Assembly: GCF_038593855.1 (NCBI RefSeq)
Contig: NZ_CP151996.1
Location: 1,054,001-1,118,000, forward strand
Direction of reading: 5' to 3'
Source: Lysinibacillus sp. FSL M8-0337
GTDB lineage: Bacteria > Bacillota > Bacilli > Bacillales_A > Planococcaceae
Length of the DNA stretch: 64,000 nucleotides
The first letter of the stretch is position 1, and each line of letters starts with the position of its first letter. Made by a program: the position numbers and the translations under genes. Below, in pieces: positions 25,815 to 37,462 of the stretch. The notes beneath the pieces were generated by a model that worked only from the letters and a program-made list of their open reading frames with translations, was not told where the DNA came from and did not search any database.

Positions 25815-26960
25815 GTGAAAAAAATTAGTTTATTGGGTGCAACTGGTTCTATCGGTTGGCAAACCTATGATATTTTAAAAGAACAACGTGATGCATTTCA
25901 TCTTGTAGCGTTTTCTTCAGGAAAAAACATAGAAAAAACACGTGAAATGATAGAGACTTTAAAGCCTGAACTGGTATCGGTTCAGCTTGAGGAAGATGCA
26001 CTTATTCTCGCAAAAGACTACCCGCAAGTACACTTTACATTTGGTGAAAAAGGGCTTGTAGAGGTTGCTACACATCCTGATTCGACGGTGCTCGTGAATG
26101 CAGTGCTTGGTAGCGTTGGACTTGAATCGACACTAGCTGCTATTCGCATGGGCAAAACGATTGCGATTGCCAATAAAGAAACGCTTGTCACAGCAGGTCA
26201 TTTAGTTATGGCAGAGGCAAAGAAATACAATGCTACAATTTTACCAGTGGATAGTGAGCATTCGGCTATTTTCCAATCGATGAATGGCGAAAATCCGAAA
26301 AATATTGAGCGTTTAATCATTACTGCTTCTGGAGGAAGTTTCCGCGACAAAACACGTGAGGAGTTAAAACATGTCACGGTTGCAGATGCACTTAATCATC
26401 CGAACTGGTCAATGGGTGCAAAAATTACGATAGATTCAGCTACTATGATGAATAAAGGGCTTGAAGTAATCGAAGCACATGTTTTATTTGATATGCCTTA
26501 TGATAAAATTGATGTACTTTTACACAGAGAAAGTATTATTCACTCTCTAGTTGAGTATCATGATACTAGCGTAATTGCTCAGCTTGGTACGCCGGACATG
26601 CGTGTACCAATTCAGTATGCTTTAAGCTATCCAGACCGTATGCCGCTTCAAAATGGTCAACGCCTTAATTTAGCGCAAATTGGTCAACTGCATTTTAAAG
26701 AAATGGATTTTGAACGGTACCCAGCGTTGCGATTAGCATTTGAAGCAGGGCGTACAGGAGGAACCATTTTAACGGCAATGAATGCTGCGAATGAAGCGGC
26801 AGTAGCAGCATTTTTACAAGGGAAAATAATGTTCCTTGAAATTGATGAAACAATTGAACGTGTCATGCAGGCACACAAAAATGTATTCGTGCCAGATTTG
26901 CAAACAATTTTACATGTGGACAGAGAAACAAGAAAAATAGTGTTAGACATGGTAAAATAA
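25815..26960 (+). CDS. dxr: 1-deoxy-D-xylulose 5-phosphate reductoisomerase
   Basis: A 381-residue enzyme of the MEP isoprenoid pathway that converts DXP to MEP with NADPH. Seen: the NADPH-binding LLGATGSIG at the N-terminus, AIANKETLV, the metal-site region [19 protein letters not shown], and [13 protein letters not shown] chose GTG 25815 because AAGGGGAC lies 8 nt upstream and the protein then starts [11 protein letters not shown], the normal family start; the longer frame from 25752 has no ribosome site. It feeds precursors to uppS upstream. Confidence 0.95.
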   Translation: MKKISLLGATGSIGWQTYDILKEQRDAFHLVAFSSGKNIEKTREMIETLKPELVSVQLEEDALILAKDYPQVHFTFGEKGLVEVATHPDSTVLVNAVLGSVGLESTLAAIRMGKTIAIANKETLVTAGHLVMAEAKKYNATILPVDSEHSAIFQSMNGENPKNIERLIITASGGSFRDKTREELKHVTVADALNHPNWSMGAKITIDSATMMNKGLEVIEAHVLFDMPYDKIDVLLHRESIIHSLVEYHDTSVIAQLGTPDMRVPIQYALSYPDRMPLQNGQRLNLAQIGQLHFKEMDFERYPALRLAFEAGRTGGTILTAMNAANEAAVAAFLQGKIMFLEIDETIERVMQAHKNVFVPDLQTILHVDRETRKIVLDMVK

Positions 26961-27006
26961 CGACAGGAAGCTTTCGTTAACTATTCGCTTTTAAAGGTGG
27001 GGTATT

Positions 27007-28269
27007 ATGCAAACAGCCATTGCATTTATTTTAATATTTGGCTTGCTCGTGTTCTTCCATGAACTTGGTCACTTCCTATTTGCAAAGCGTGCAGGAATTA
27101 TGGTGCGTGAATTTGCAATCGGTATGGGTCCGAAAATTTATGGCAAGACGCATGGGGAAACAATTTATACAGTCCGTTTATTGCCAATCGGTGGATATGT
27201 CCGCATGGCAGGCGAAGATATGGATGGTATTGAATTACAGCCTGGCTACCGTGTAGGGCTTATTGTCGATGAAGATAATATCGCCAAAAAAATTATCTTC
27301 AATCAAAATAATAGACAATTACCAGATTTATTATTTTTAGAGGTGGAACGTGCTGATTTAGAACGAGAATTATTTATTGAAGGCTATGATGAGGAAGAAA
27401 AATTAGTCCGTTACAGTGTTGCAAGAGATTGTGTTGTTGTAGAAAATGGCAGAGAAACAGTGATCGCGCCATATGATCGTCAATTTAACGCAAAAACAGT
27501 TGGGCAACGTGCGATGACCATTTTTGCTGGACCATTATTTAACTTTATATTAGCCTTTTTCATCTATATGCTTATTGGTTTACTAAACGGTGTACCGACA
27601 TATGAGCCGATTATTACAGAAGTAGTAGCAAATGATCCAGCAGCACAAGCTGGAATGCTTGCAGGGGATAAGGTGACTTCGATTGATGGACAAGCAGTTG
27701 AAAAGTGGCAAGATTTAGCTGCCATTGTACAGAATCGCCCTAACCAAGAGATTAATGTAACGGTTGAGCGTGGTGGACAAATCGAAAACCTCAATATGAC
27801 AGTGAAAGCAGTGGAGCAGAACGGCGAAAAGCTTGGACAAATTGGTGTAAAGTATGAAAGTCCGCGTGTTTATAACCCATTAAAAGCAGTAGTATACGGA
27901 GCTCAAGAAACGTATAATATGACGGTTAAAATCTTTGAATTACTAGGTATGCTTATTACAGGACAATTTACTATTGATGCATTATCAGGACCTGTAGGGA
28001 TTTATAAAACAACTGAAGAAGTTGCGACATTTGGTATTTTTGCCTTAATCAATTTTGCTGCCATGCTAAGTATCAACCTTGGTATTATGAACTTATTACC
28101 TCTTCCAGCATTAGATGGAGGCCGATTATTATTCTTTGGCTTTGAGGCTTTAAGAGGCAAACCAATTGATCGTCAAAAAGAAGGTATGGTGCACTTTGTA
28201 GGTATCGTCTTGCTGATGATATTAATGGTAGTGGTGACGTGGAACGATATCCAACGTTTCTTCTTCTAG
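27007..28269 (+). CDS. rseP: Site-2 intramembrane zinc metalloprotease RseP (RasP)
   Basis: A 420-residue membrane protease that cuts anti-sigma factors and signal peptide remnants inside the membrane. The active-site HELGH motif lies in the first helix (His18, His22). A PDZ domain follows at about residues 205-275 (AAQAGMLAGDKVTSIDGQ). The second zinc-ligand segment (NLLPLPALDGGRLLFF) lies in the C-terminal membrane part. Residues 70-160 form an insert typical of the Firmicutes protein. Order dxr-rseP-proS-polC is as in Bacillus. Confidence 0.96.
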   Translation: MQTAIAFILIFGLLVFFHELGHFLFAKRAGIMVREFAIGMGPKIYGKTHGETIYTVRLLPIGGYVRMAGEDMDGIELQPGYRVGLIVDEDNIAKKIIFNQNNRQLPDLLFLEVERADLERELFIEGYDEEEKLVRYSVARDCVVVENGRETVIAPYDRQFNAKTVGQRAMTIFAGPLFNFILAFFIYMLIGLLNGVPTYEPIITEVVANDPAAQAGMLAGDKVTSIDGQAVEKWQDLAAIVQNRPNQEINVTVERGGQIENLNMTVKAVEQNGEKLGQIGVKYESPRVYNPLKAVVYGAQETYNMTVKIFELLGMLITGQFTIDALSGPVGIYKTTEEVATFGIFALINFAAMLSINLGIMNLLPLPALDGGRLLFFGFEALRGKPIDRQKEGMVHFVGIVLLMILMVVVTWNDIQRFFF

Positions 28270-28379
28270 CAAGTACGTAATGACAATCGACTTTTGCGTT
28301 TCCAATATTTAGATAATGCGTAACTATTAGAACGTAAAATAGAAATATGGTTATGCTAAAGTAAAAATAAAATGGAAAA

Positions 28380-28430
28380 TAGCTTTGAGCGCAATTATTT
28401 TGAAACATTGCGTTCAAAGCTAAATTTGTT
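28380..28430 (+). terminator. Terminator-like hairpin downstream of rseP
   Basis: TAGCTTTGAGCGCAAT (28380-28395) pairs with ATTGCGTTCAAAGCTA (28407-28422) with one G-T pair, a 16-bp stem with an 11-nt loop. The T-rich tail is weak (AATTTGTTT). Its 3' arm overlaps the candidate proS promoter. Confidence 0.6.
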
Positions 28431-28436
28431 TATGCT
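28408..28436 (+). promoter_or_regulatory. Candidate sigma A promoter for proS
   Basis: TTGCGT (28408-28413), 17 nt, TATGCT (28431-28436). The -35 lies in the right arm of the preceding hairpin. I see no T-box motif in the leader, although proS genes in some Firmicutes have one. Confidence 0.4.
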
Positions 28437-28478
28437 AATTAGAGTATAAATTTATTTATTAAAAAGGTGGAACACTGA

Positions 28479-30185
<1,707 letters not shown>

Positions 30186-30206
30186 TATCCTTTGGTAACA
30201 TAATAG

Positions 30207-30245
30207 CCAAAAGATATAGATGTTCTTACTAGTAACATCTTTTGG
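30207..30245 (+). terminator. Possible terminator hairpin downstream of proS
   Basis: CCAAAAGAT (30207-30215) and ATGTT (30220-30224) together pair with AACATCTTTTGG (30234-30245), leaving a small bulge. No T-run follows, only the TTTT inside the stem, so termination is uncertain. Confidence 0.35.
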
Positions 30246-30262
30246 AAGATGAATGAGGACAA

Positions 30263-30370
30263 GCAAACGAATTCGCGACACGCCTACGGGAAACCAAGCA
30301 AATCTCACTGCTATAAAAGCAAAGTGAGGCTTGCTAGAATAGCCCGTGGAAAGGGAGCGAATTTTTTTGC
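30263..30370. repeat. Long imperfect palindrome between proS and polC
   Basis: Three nested pairings are visible. GCAAA plus AATTCGC (30263-30276) pairs with GCGAATTTTTTTGC (30357-30370). CCTACGGG (30283-30290) pairs with CCCGTGG (30343-30349). AGCAA plus CTCACT (30297-30309) pairs with AGTGAG plus TTGCT (30323-30335). The whole could fold into one hairpin of about 108 nt. The segment CCCGTGGAAAGGGAGCG resembles a motif I recall from abundant intergenic repeats of Bacillaceae (CCCGCGGAAAGCGAGC). No coding potential. Confidence 0.5.
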
Positions 30371-30460
30371 ATCATAGTTGAAAACGTATTTGCTAGATAA
30401 CAATGAGCAAGAGGTGATTAGATTGCCTCTTCCCATTAAAGTGAAAGTAGGTGTCATTGA

Positions 30461-33400
30461 TTGGAACAGCAACAAGAAGCAAGACAAAGATTTCAAATGC
30501 TCTTGCAACAACTAGAGTTAACAGAAGATGTTTATATGTCCTTTTTTGAAGAAGGCGAATTAGCCCGTCTTACTGTGCATAAAAAAAATAGACTCTGGCA
30601 TTTTAATATTAAATTACGTGGCATACTTCCATTTCCGTTATATCAACTATTTCGTACACATCTAGCTGAAAAATTCGCTGCTATAGCTCAAATCGAAACA
30701 ACTTTTGAAACAATTGAAAAAAATGTTACGGAAGAGCTGATTCAAGCGTATTGGTTAACCATTGTTGAGCAAATCGACGATATGGCACCAACCTTAAAAA
30801 ATTGCCTTGTATCGCAAATACCGATGTGGAATGGGCAAAAAATTACGTTATCCTGCGTGCAGGAAATGGAACTGATGATGCTGAAAACGAAATATGCGGA
30901 AAAGCTAGCTCTTAGCTACAGTCAATTTGGATTTCCACATATCGCCTTTGATTTTATGCTGCAAGAGGAAACAGAAGAAATGCGTGAAGCCCAAGAAGCA
31001 TTCATCGAGCAAAAACGTTTAGAAGAAGCAGCGATGGCTCAACAAGCAATGCAAGACTTCCAAAAACGTGAGCAGGACAAAAAGGATAATCCAGCATTGG
31101 CGGCCCTTGGTGATCGTCCATTTCAGCTTGGTATGCAAATTAAAGACGATGAAATTATGGAAATTAAGCGCATAGTCGAAGAAGAACGCCGCGTCATTAT
31201 TGAAGGATTTGTGTTCGATACCGAAATTAAAGAATTAAAAAGTGGCCGCTCACTTCTACAAATTAAAATTACCGACTATACAGATTCAATTGTTGTAAAA
31301 ATGTTCTCACGGGATAACGACGATGCAGAATTGATGCAGCATTTGAAAAAGGGTATGTGGGTGAAAGTACGTGGCTCGGTTCAAACCGATACTTTTATTC
31401 GTGATTTAATTGTGATGGCAAATGATATTAATGAAATAAAAAAAGAAACACGACAAGACAAGGCACCAGAAGGTGAAAAACGAGTAGAGCTCCATTTGCA
31501 CACACCGATGAGTCAAATGGATGCAGTTACACCAGTAGATAGGTTAGTGGCTCAAGCGGCGAAATGGGGTCATCCAGCGATTGCGATAACAGATCATGCG
31601 GTTGTGCAGTCGTTTCCAGAGGCTTATAGTGCGGGCAAAAAACATGGCATAAAAGTGATTTACGGTTTAGAAGCTAATTTAGTCGATGACGGTGTACCGA
31701 TTGCGTATGCTTCTGAGCATCGTGCATTAGATGATGCTACCTATGTGGTGTTTGACGTCGAAACGACAGGGCTTTCTACTGCATACGATACCATCATAGA
31801 GCTTGCAGCAGTAAAAATTAAAGGCGGACATGTGATTGACAAATACGAAAGTTTTGCCAATCCACATCATGCATTGTCCGCAACGACGATCGAACTGACA
31901 GGCATCACAGATGAGATGGTTCGCAATGCGCCGGAAGTGGAACAAGTGATTCATGAGTTCCATGCCTTTATAGAGGACGCTATCGTCGTGGCACACAATG
32001 CCTCTTTTGATATGGGCTTCCTCTATACAGGTTATAAAAAATACGGTTTGGAAAATACCATTCACCCAGTTATTGATACATTAGAACTTGCCCGTTTGCT
32101 CCATCCTACGATGAAAAATCATCGTTTAAATACATTATGTAAAAAATTCGGCATTGAATTAACACAACATCACCGTGCCATTTATGATACGGAAGCAACA
32201 GGTTATTTATTATTGCATCTATTAAAAGAAGCGGATGAACTCGGCATTAAATATCACGATGATTTTAATAAGCATATCGGCGGTGGCGATGCCTATAAAA
32301 AAGCGCGTCCGATGCATTGTACGATTTTAGCAGTCAATAATGACGGTTTAAAAAATCTATTTAAGCTTGTGTCTCATTCGCATACAAAGACTTTCTATCG
32401 TGTCCCGCGTGTAACACGTGCGACGTTGGAACAATACCGACAAGGACTGTTAGTGGGTTCAGGCTGTAGTAATGGTGAATTGTTTGAGACGATGATGAAT
32501 AAATCACCCGAGGAAGCCGAACAAATCGCAAGGTTTTACGATTATATTGAAGTGCAACCGAAGGCTGTATATGCACCGTTAATTGAACGTAATGTCGTGC
32601 GCGATGAATGGACCATTGAGGATATTATTCGCAAGCTAGTGAAACTTGGCAAGAAGATGGATAAGCCTGTAGTCGCTACAGGAAATGTTCATTATCTAGA
32701 TCCGAACGATGCTATGTTTAGACAAATACTGATTGGTTCTCAAGGTGGCGCCAATATTTTAAATAGATCTAAGCTGCCAGCGGTTCATTTTCGAACTACG
32801 GACGAGATGTTGCAAGAGTTTGATTTTTTAGGTCCTGATCTTGCAAAAGAAATCGTCGTTACCAACACGCAAAAAATTGCGGCTATGATTGACGATGTAA
32901 AGCCGATTAAGGATGATTTATATACACCTAAAATTGAAGGTTCTGATGATGAAGTAACCAATTTAACGTATGAGATGGCCCATCGTATCTATGGTGAAGA
33001 GTTACCGGAAATCGTTAAAGCTCGTATCGAGAAAGAGCTAAAGTCGATTTTAGGGCATGGATTCGGTGTAATTTACTTAATTTCTGCAAAGCTTGTGAAA
33101 AAGTCACTTGCTGATGGCTATTTAGTAGGTTCTCGTGGTTCGGTTGGGTCTTCATTAGTGGCAACCTTTATGGAAATTACGGAGGTAAACCCATTACCAC
33201 CGCATTATATTTGTCCAAATTGTAAGCATTCCGAGTTTTTTAATGACGGTTCTGTTAGCTCAGGCTATGACCTACCGAACAAAGATTGTACGGAATGTGG
33301 CACACCTTATAAAAAAGACGGACAAGATATTCCGTTCGAAACTTTCCTTGGTTTTAAAGGAGATAAAGTACCTGATATCGATTTGAATTTCTCGGGTGAA

Positions 33401-34792
33401 TACCAACCACAAGCCCACAACTATACAAAAGTACTGTTTGGTGAAGATTATGTGTTCCGTGCTGGAACAATTGGTACTGTTGCAGAGAAAACAGCATATG
33501 GTTACGTTAAAGGCTATGCGAGCGACAATAATCTTCATTTCCGAGGTGCTGAAGTAGACCGTTTAGTACAGGGTTGTACAGGTGTTAAACGAACAACAGG
33601 TCAACATCCAGGTGGGATTATCGTTGTACCAGATTATATGGATATTTATGATTTCTCACCAGTGCAGTTCCCAGCGGATGCACAAGATTCGGAGTGGCGA
33701 ACAACACACTTTGATTTCCACTCCATTCATGACAATATTTTAAAACTCGATATTCTTGGACACGATGATCCGACTGTTATTCGTATGTTACAAGATTTAT
33801 CTGGCATTGATCCGAAAACAATTCCAACCGATGATCCGGTTGTTATGAAAATTTTTAGTTCACCTGAATCGCTAGGTGTGACAGAAAAGCAAATTGGGTG
33901 TAAGACAGGAACACTAGGCATTCCGGAATTTGGTACACGATTTGTTCGCCAAATGCTAGAAGATACGAAACCATCAACATTTTCGGAGCTAGTGCAAATT
34001 TCTGGTCTATCACACGGAACAGACGTATGGCTTGGTAATGCACAGGAGCTAATACAAAATGGTACATGTGTGTTAAAAGAAGTAATCGGCTGTCGCGATG
34101 ACATTATGGTGTATTTAATCTACCAAGGACTTGAACCATCTTTAGCCTTCAAAATTATGGAGTCTGTGCGTAAAGGGAAGGGCTTATCAGAGGAATTTGA
34201 AGCAGAGATGTTAGCAAATAAGGTGCCTGGTTGGTATATCGAATCATGTAAAAAGATTAAATATATGTTCCCTAAAGCCCATGCCGCTGCCTACGTTTTA
34301 ATGGCAGTACGTATTGCTTGGTTTAAAGTGCATTTCCCAATCTTGTATTATGCTGCCTACTTTACCGTAAGGGCAGATGATTTTGATTTAATCGCGATGA
34401 CGCAAGGTTCCCAAATGATTCGTGCAAGAATCGATGAAATTAACATGAAGGGCTTAGATGCGTCAACGAAAGAAAAAAACTTACTGACAGTAATGGAACT
34501 TGCACTGGAGATGTGCGAGCGTGGCATGAGCTTCCAAAAGGTGGACTTATATCGTTCACAGGCTAGTGAGTTTATTATTGATGGCAATTCTTTAATACCG
34601 CCATTCGATGCGATTCCTGGGCTTGGCACAAACGTTGCCAAAACCATTGTAGCTGCACGTGAAAATGGCGAGTTCTTATCGAAAGAAGATTTACAGCAAC
34701 GTGGACGTGTATCGAAAACATTAATTGAGTATATGGATCAATTAGGTTGTTTAGAAGGTATGCCTGATGCAAACCAGTTATCGCTCTTCTAA
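30461..34792 (+). CDS. polC: DNA polymerase III alpha subunit PolC
   Basis: The 1443-residue Gram-positive replicative polymerase with built-in proofreading. Domains in order: N-terminal domains and an OB fold (about 230-320); the PHP domain from about 343 ([13 protein letters not shown]), split by the DEDD exonuclease ([10 protein letters not shown] at about 426 to 590); the polymerase core with zinc-type cysteines ([10 protein letters not shown], then CTECG) near 920-955; and a C-terminal clamp-binding QLSLF. The start is TTG at 30461, giving [12 protein letters not shown], which matches the start of B. subtilis PolC. The ribosome site (AGGTG) is modest. Confidence 0.97.
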   Translation: MEQQQEARQRFQMLLQQLELTEDVYMSFFEEGELARLTVHKKNRLWHFNIKLRGILPFPLYQLFRTHLAEKFAAIAQIETTFETIEKNVTEELIQAYWLTIVEQIDDMAPTLKNCLVSQIPMWNGQKITLSCVQEMELMMLKTKYAEKLALSYSQFGFPHIAFDFMLQEETEEMREAQEAFIEQKRLEEAAMAQQAMQDFQKREQDKKDNPALAALGDRPFQLGMQIKDDEIMEIKRIVEEERRVIIEGFVFDTEIKELKSGRSLLQIKITDYTDSIVVKMFSRDNDDAELMQHLKKGMWVKVRGSVQTDTFIRDLIVMANDINEIKKETRQDKAPEGEKRVELHLHTPMSQMDAVTPVDRLVAQAAKWGHPAIAITDHAVVQSFPEAYSAGKKHGIKVIYGLEANLVDDGVPIAYASEHRALDDATYVVFDVETTGLSTAYDTIIELAAVKIKGGHVIDKYESFANPHHALSATTIELTGITDEMVRNAPEVEQVIHEFHAFIEDAIVVAHNASFDMGFLYTGYKKYGLENTIHPVIDTLELARLLHPTMKNHRLNTLCKKFGIELTQHHRAIYDTEATGYLLLHLLKEADELGIKYHDDFNKHIGGGDAYKKARPMHCTILAVNNDGLKNLFKLVSHSHTKTFYRVPRVTRATLEQYRQGLLVGSGCSNGELFETMMNKSPEEAEQIARFYDYIEVQPKAVYAPLIERNVVRDEWTIEDIIRKLVKLGKKMDKPVVATGNVHYLDPNDAMFRQILIGSQGGANILNRSKLPAVHFRTTDEMLQEFDFLGPDLAKEIVVTNTQKIAAMIDDVKPIKDDLYTPKIEGSDDEVTNLTYEMAHRIYGEELPEIVKARIEKELKSILGHGFGVIYLISAKLVKKSLADGYLVGSRGSVGSSLVATFMEITEVNPLPPHYICPNCKHSEFFNDGSVSSGYDLPNKDCTECGTPYKKDGQDIPFETFLGFKGDKVPDIDLNFSGEYQPQAHNYTKVLFGEDYVFRAGTIGTVAEKTAYGYVKGYASDNNLHFRGAEVDRLVQGCTGVKRTTGQHPGGIIVVPDYMDIYDFSPVQFPADAQDSEWRTTHFDFHSIHDNILKLDILGHDDPTVIRMLQDLSGIDPKTIPTDDPVVMKIFSSPESLGVTEKQIGCKTGTLGIPEFGTRFVRQMLEDTKPSTFSELVQISGLSHGTDVWLGNAQELIQNGTCVLKEVIGCRDDIMVYLIYQGLEPSLAFKIMESVRKGKGLSEEFEAEMLANKVPGWYIESCKKIKYMFPKAHAAAYVLMAVRIAWFKVHFPILYYAAYFTVRADDFDLIAMTQGSQMIRARIDEINMKGLDASTKEKNLLTVMELALEMCERGMSFQKVDLYRSQASEFIIDGNSLIPPFDAIPGLGTNVAKTIVAARENGEFLSKEDLQQRGRVSKTLIEYMDQLGCLEGMPDANQLSLF

Positions 34793-34810
34793 TGTCTAAA
34801 ATAAGGAAGT

Positions 34811-34839
34811 TTGCATTGTGACGTAAATTGTGCTATCCT
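34811..34839 (+). promoter_or_regulatory. Sigma A promoter for the rimP-nusA-infB operon
   Basis: TTGCAT (34811-34816), 17 nt, TATCCT (34834-34839), with TG one base before the -10 (34831-34832). Transcription would start near 34846, about 25 nt before an intrinsic terminator, giving an attenuator-like leader. Confidence 0.6.
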
Positions 34840-34870
34840 TATGGTAATAATTTGTTGATAGTTTTCCAGC

Positions 34871-34900
34871 AAAAGAGTGGGGCATTCCCGCTCTTTTCTG
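34871..34900 (+). terminator. Terminator/attenuator in the rimP-nusA leader
   Basis: AAAAGAGTGGG (34871-34881) pairs with CCCGCTCTTTT (34887-34897) with one wobble and a 5-nt loop, with T residues at the end of the stem. It lies between the promoter at 34811-34839 and rimP, so it probably reduces operon transcription rather than only ending polC. A NusA-responsive attenuator at this place has been described for B. subtilis as I recall; here it is an inference. Confidence 0.7.
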
Positions 34901-35023
34901 TTGTTATACCGAAGCAAAACAAATTTTTTAGACTAACAGCAGGTAAGACCGTCAAATTTCACCAACATTACTGGTGGAATTTCTGTTTTATTACGCCTGA
35001 AATTGAAAATGCAGGAGGAAACA

Positions 35024-35500
35024 ATGAGCAAAGTACCATCTTTAATTGAAGAACTTGCTACACCGATTGTCGAAGAGTTAAATCTTGAATTGGTGAATGT
35101 TGAGTTTGTGAAAGAAGGACGTAACTGGTTTTTACGTGTTTATGTAGATACACCTGAGGGTGGAATTGACATCGGCCAATGTGCTCAAGTTAGTGAACGA
35201 CTTTGTTTACTGTTGGATGAAAAAGATCCTATTACACAAAATTATTATTTAGAGGTATCTTCACCAGGTGCAGAACGTCCATTAAAAAAAGATACTGATT
35301 TTAAAAAAGCCGTTGGCAAATTTATTTATGTGAAAACCTATGAGCCCATTAAGGACATGAAGGAATTCCAAGGCTACTTAACGTCATACGATGAACATAC
35401 ATTAGTGATGGAAGTACCTATTAAAACACGCAAAATTACAGTAACAATTGAACAGGAAAAAATCGCTTTGGCACGACTTGCCATCGATTTTTCAGCATAA
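35024..35500 (+). CDS. rimP: Ribosome maturation factor RimP
   Basis: A 158-residue factor for 30S subunit maturation (YlxS in B. subtilis). Typical segments are LVNVEFVKEGRNWFLRVYVD near the N-terminus and YLEVSSPGAERPLKKDTDF near residues 76-94. ATG 35024 follows a strong AGGAGGAA site; upstream in-frame codons lie on that site. It heads the rimP-nusA-rnpM-ylxQ-infB operon. Confidence 0.96.
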   Translation: MSKVPSLIEELATPIVEELNLELVNVEFVKEGRNWFLRVYVDTPEGGIDIGQCAQVSERLCLLLDEKDPITQNYYLEVSSPGAERPLKKDTDFKKAVGKFIYVKTYEPIKDMKEFQGYLTSYDEHTLVMEVPIKTRKITVTIEQEKIALARLAIDFSA

Positions 35501-35524
35501 TGCATATTTAGGAGTGAAAATAAA

Positions 35525-36658
35525 ATGAGTAGTGATTTGTTAGATGCGCTAACGGCGCTGGAAGAACAAAAAGGAATTTCAAGAGATGTGTTAATTGAAG
35601 CGATAGAGGCGGCATTAGTTACAGCTTACAAGCGCAACTTTAACCAAGCTCAAAATGTTCGTGTAGACTTAAACTTAGACAAAGGCTCAATTCGTGTATT
35701 TTCACGTAAAGATGTTGTTGAAGAAGTAGAAGATGACCGTTTACAAATTGCTTTAGAAGATGCGAAGGCTATCAACCCTGCTTACCAATTAGAAGATATT
35801 GTTGAACAGGAAGTAACGCCTCGTAATTTTGGGCGTATCGCTGCACAAACAGCGAAGCAAGTCGTTACACAACGTGTGCGTGAAGCAGAACGTGGCTTAA
35901 TTTATGAGCAATACGTAGATCGTGAAGATGACATTGTAACGGGTGTAGTCGAGCGTTTAGATGCACGTAATATTTACGTGGGTCTTGGTAAAGTAGAAGC
36001 TGCATTACCACAAAATGAACAAATCCAAGGTGAAACGTATCATCCACATGACCGTATTAAAGTATATATTACAAAGGTTGAACGTACGACACGTGGTCCA
36101 CAAGTAATCGTTTCACGAACACATCCAGGCTTATTACGTCGATTATTTGAGATGGAAGTACCTGAAATTTATGAAGGCATTGTAGAAATCAAGTCAATTG
36201 CTCGTGAAGCGGGAGACCGTTCTAAAATTTCGGTACATGCACATAACGAAGAAGTTGATCCTGTAGGCTCATGTGTAGGTGCGAAAGGTGCACGTGTTCA
36301 AACAATCGTCAATGAATTAAATGGTGAAAAAATTGATATCGTTGAATGGTCAGAAGACCCTGTTGTATTTGTAGCAAATGCATTAAGCCCTTCAAAAGTT
36401 TTAGATGTGCAAGTAAATGAAGAAGAAAAATCAACAACTGTTGTAGTACCGGATTACCAATTATCTCTTGCAATTGGTAAGCGTGGTCAAAATGCTCGTC
36501 TAGCTGCAAAATTGACTGGTTGGAAAATCGATATTAAAAGTGAGACAGATGCACGTGAGTTAGGGATTTATCCATCTGCAACAAGCACTTTCGTACCTGC
36601 TGATGATAGTGACTACGAAGAAGCTACAGTTGACTTATATCAAGACGACGAAGAATAA
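35525..36658 (+). CDS. nusA: Transcription termination/antitermination factor NusA
   Basis: A 377-residue NusA of the Gram-positive length. The N-terminal RNA polymerase-binding domain covers about 1-125. The S1 domain starts near 132 (DIVTGVVERLDARNIYVGLG). KH1 and KH2 follow, with VGAKGARVQTIVNEL and LAIGKRGQNARLAAKLTGWK. A short acidic tail ends the protein. It may regulate its own operon through the leader terminator upstream of rimP. Confidence 0.97.
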   Translation: MSSDLLDALTALEEQKGISRDVLIEAIEAALVTAYKRNFNQAQNVRVDLNLDKGSIRVFSRKDVVEEVEDDRLQIALEDAKAINPAYQLEDIVEQEVTPRNFGRIAAQTAKQVVTQRVREAERGLIYEQYVDREDDIVTGVVERLDARNIYVGLGKVEAALPQNEQIQGETYHPHDRIKVYITKVERTTRGPQVIVSRTHPGLLRRLFEMEVPEIYEGIVEIKSIAREAGDRSKISVHAHNEEVDPVGSCVGAKGARVQTIVNELNGEKIDIVEWSEDPVVFVANALSPSKVLDVQVNEEEKSTTVVVPDYQLSLAIGKRGQNARLAAKLTGWKIDIKSETDARELGIYPSATSTFVPADDSDYEEATVDLYQDDEE

Positions 36659-36672
36659 GTAAGAAAGCCCGT

Positions 36673-36730
36673 GTGACTGGTCACCTGGCTTTATTCAGTG
36701 GGCGTCCTGGGCCGACTGAATAAAGCCAGG
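36673..36730. repeat. Perfect 16-bp inverted repeat between nusA and rnpM
   Basis: CCTGGCTTTATTCAGT (36684-36699) pairs perfectly with ACTGAATAAAGCCAGG (36715-36730) around a GC-rich 15-nt loop. A second small palindrome, GTGAC-TG-GTCAC (36673-36684), abuts it. There is no T-run, so it is not a standard terminator. It lies in a 206-nt spacer that is unexpected in this compact operon. A mobile palindromic repeat, an RNase III site or a transcript-stability element are all possible. Confidence 0.6.
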
Positions 36731-36864
36731 AACTGTGGCGAAGGTCTTGAGTGTTGAGAGACGAGATTGTACTCCGCAATGTTCAAATCACAAAATTCTA
36801 CCTTTGCGTTTTGGTTATGGCTGGTCCACCTCTTACGAAGCTTCAGAGAGGAAAGGTGATTCTT

Positions 36865-37143
36865 ATGGCGGTAAATAAAAAAGTACCACTTCGAAAATGC
36901 GTAGCTACTGGAGAAATGCTACCGAAAAAAGCAATGATTCGTGTTGTTCGCTCGAAAGAGGGCGAGGTTAGCGTAGATGTTTCAGGGAAAAAGCCTGGAC
37001 GAGGCGCTTATGTTTCAAAGTCTGAACAGGCGGTTGACATCGCGCGTAAGAAAAATGTTTTAGGGCACCAACTTGATGCAAAAATTCCTGAAGAGATATA
37101 CGAAGAGCTACTATTGCTCATTCGTAGGGAGGCTATTTTATGA
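36865..37143 (+). CDS. rnpM: RNase P modulator RnpM (YlxR)
   Basis: A 92-residue YlxR-family RNA-binding protein; the family was recently reported to bind RNase P RNA and modulate its activity. It begins MAVNKKVPLRKCVATGEMLP and contains the conserved GKKPGRGAYVSK. ATG 36865 follows AGGAAAGGTGAT; the frame is open further up to 36751, but those 38 extra codons lack a ribosome site and family similarity. It overlaps ylxQ by 4 nt. Confidence 0.93.
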   Translation: MAVNKKVPLRKCVATGEMLPKKAMIRVVRSKEGEVSVDVSGKKPGRGAYVSKSEQAVDIARKKNVLGHQLDAKIPEEIYEELLLLIRREAIL

Positions 37144-37448
37144 CCAATCAAGCAGTGTTTAATTTGCTTGGTATAGCTGCAAGAGCTCGTAAAGTTATTT
37201 CAGGAGAAGAGTTAGTAGTAAAGGAAGTCCGCAATGGTAATGCTAAGCTTGTACTGCTTGCAAACGACGCTTCTAAAAACTCTAGTAAAAAAATTCAAGA
37301 TAAATGCACTTATTACAACGTTGAGTATCATGTAATTGGCGATCGTTATGATCTAGGACATGCTACAGGTAAGGAGGCCCGAGTGGCTTTAGCTATTACC
37401 GATAAAGGTTTTGCAAGTAAATTGTCTAGTCTACTCAACGAAAAATAA
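37140..37448 (+). CDS. ylxQ: L7Ae-type ribosomal/K-turn-binding protein YlxQ
   Basis: A 102-residue L7Ae/L30e-fold protein predicted to bind kink-turn RNA. The family segment [20 protein letters not shown] opens the protein, followed by [16 protein letters not shown] (about residues 38-53). It starts within the rnpM stop and precedes infB by 14 nt. Its cellular role is not firmly known. Confidence 0.93.
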   Translation: MTNQAVFNLLGIAARARKVISGEELVVKEVRNGNAKLVLLANDASKNSSKKIQDKCTYYNVEYHVIGDRYDLGHATGKEARVALAITDKGFASKLSSLLNEK

Positions 37449-37462
37449 TCGGGGGTGAGCAG

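Noticed and set aside
28437-28478. T-box leader before proS (GGTGGAAC seen)
   Set aside because: Only the Shine-Dalgarno AAAGGTGG resembles the T-box sequence; the ACCGCG part and the antiterminator fold are missing.
36751-36864. Longer YlxR/RnpM protein starting at 36751
   Set aside because: The extra 38 codons have no ribosome site and no similarity to the family, while ATG 36865 has both.
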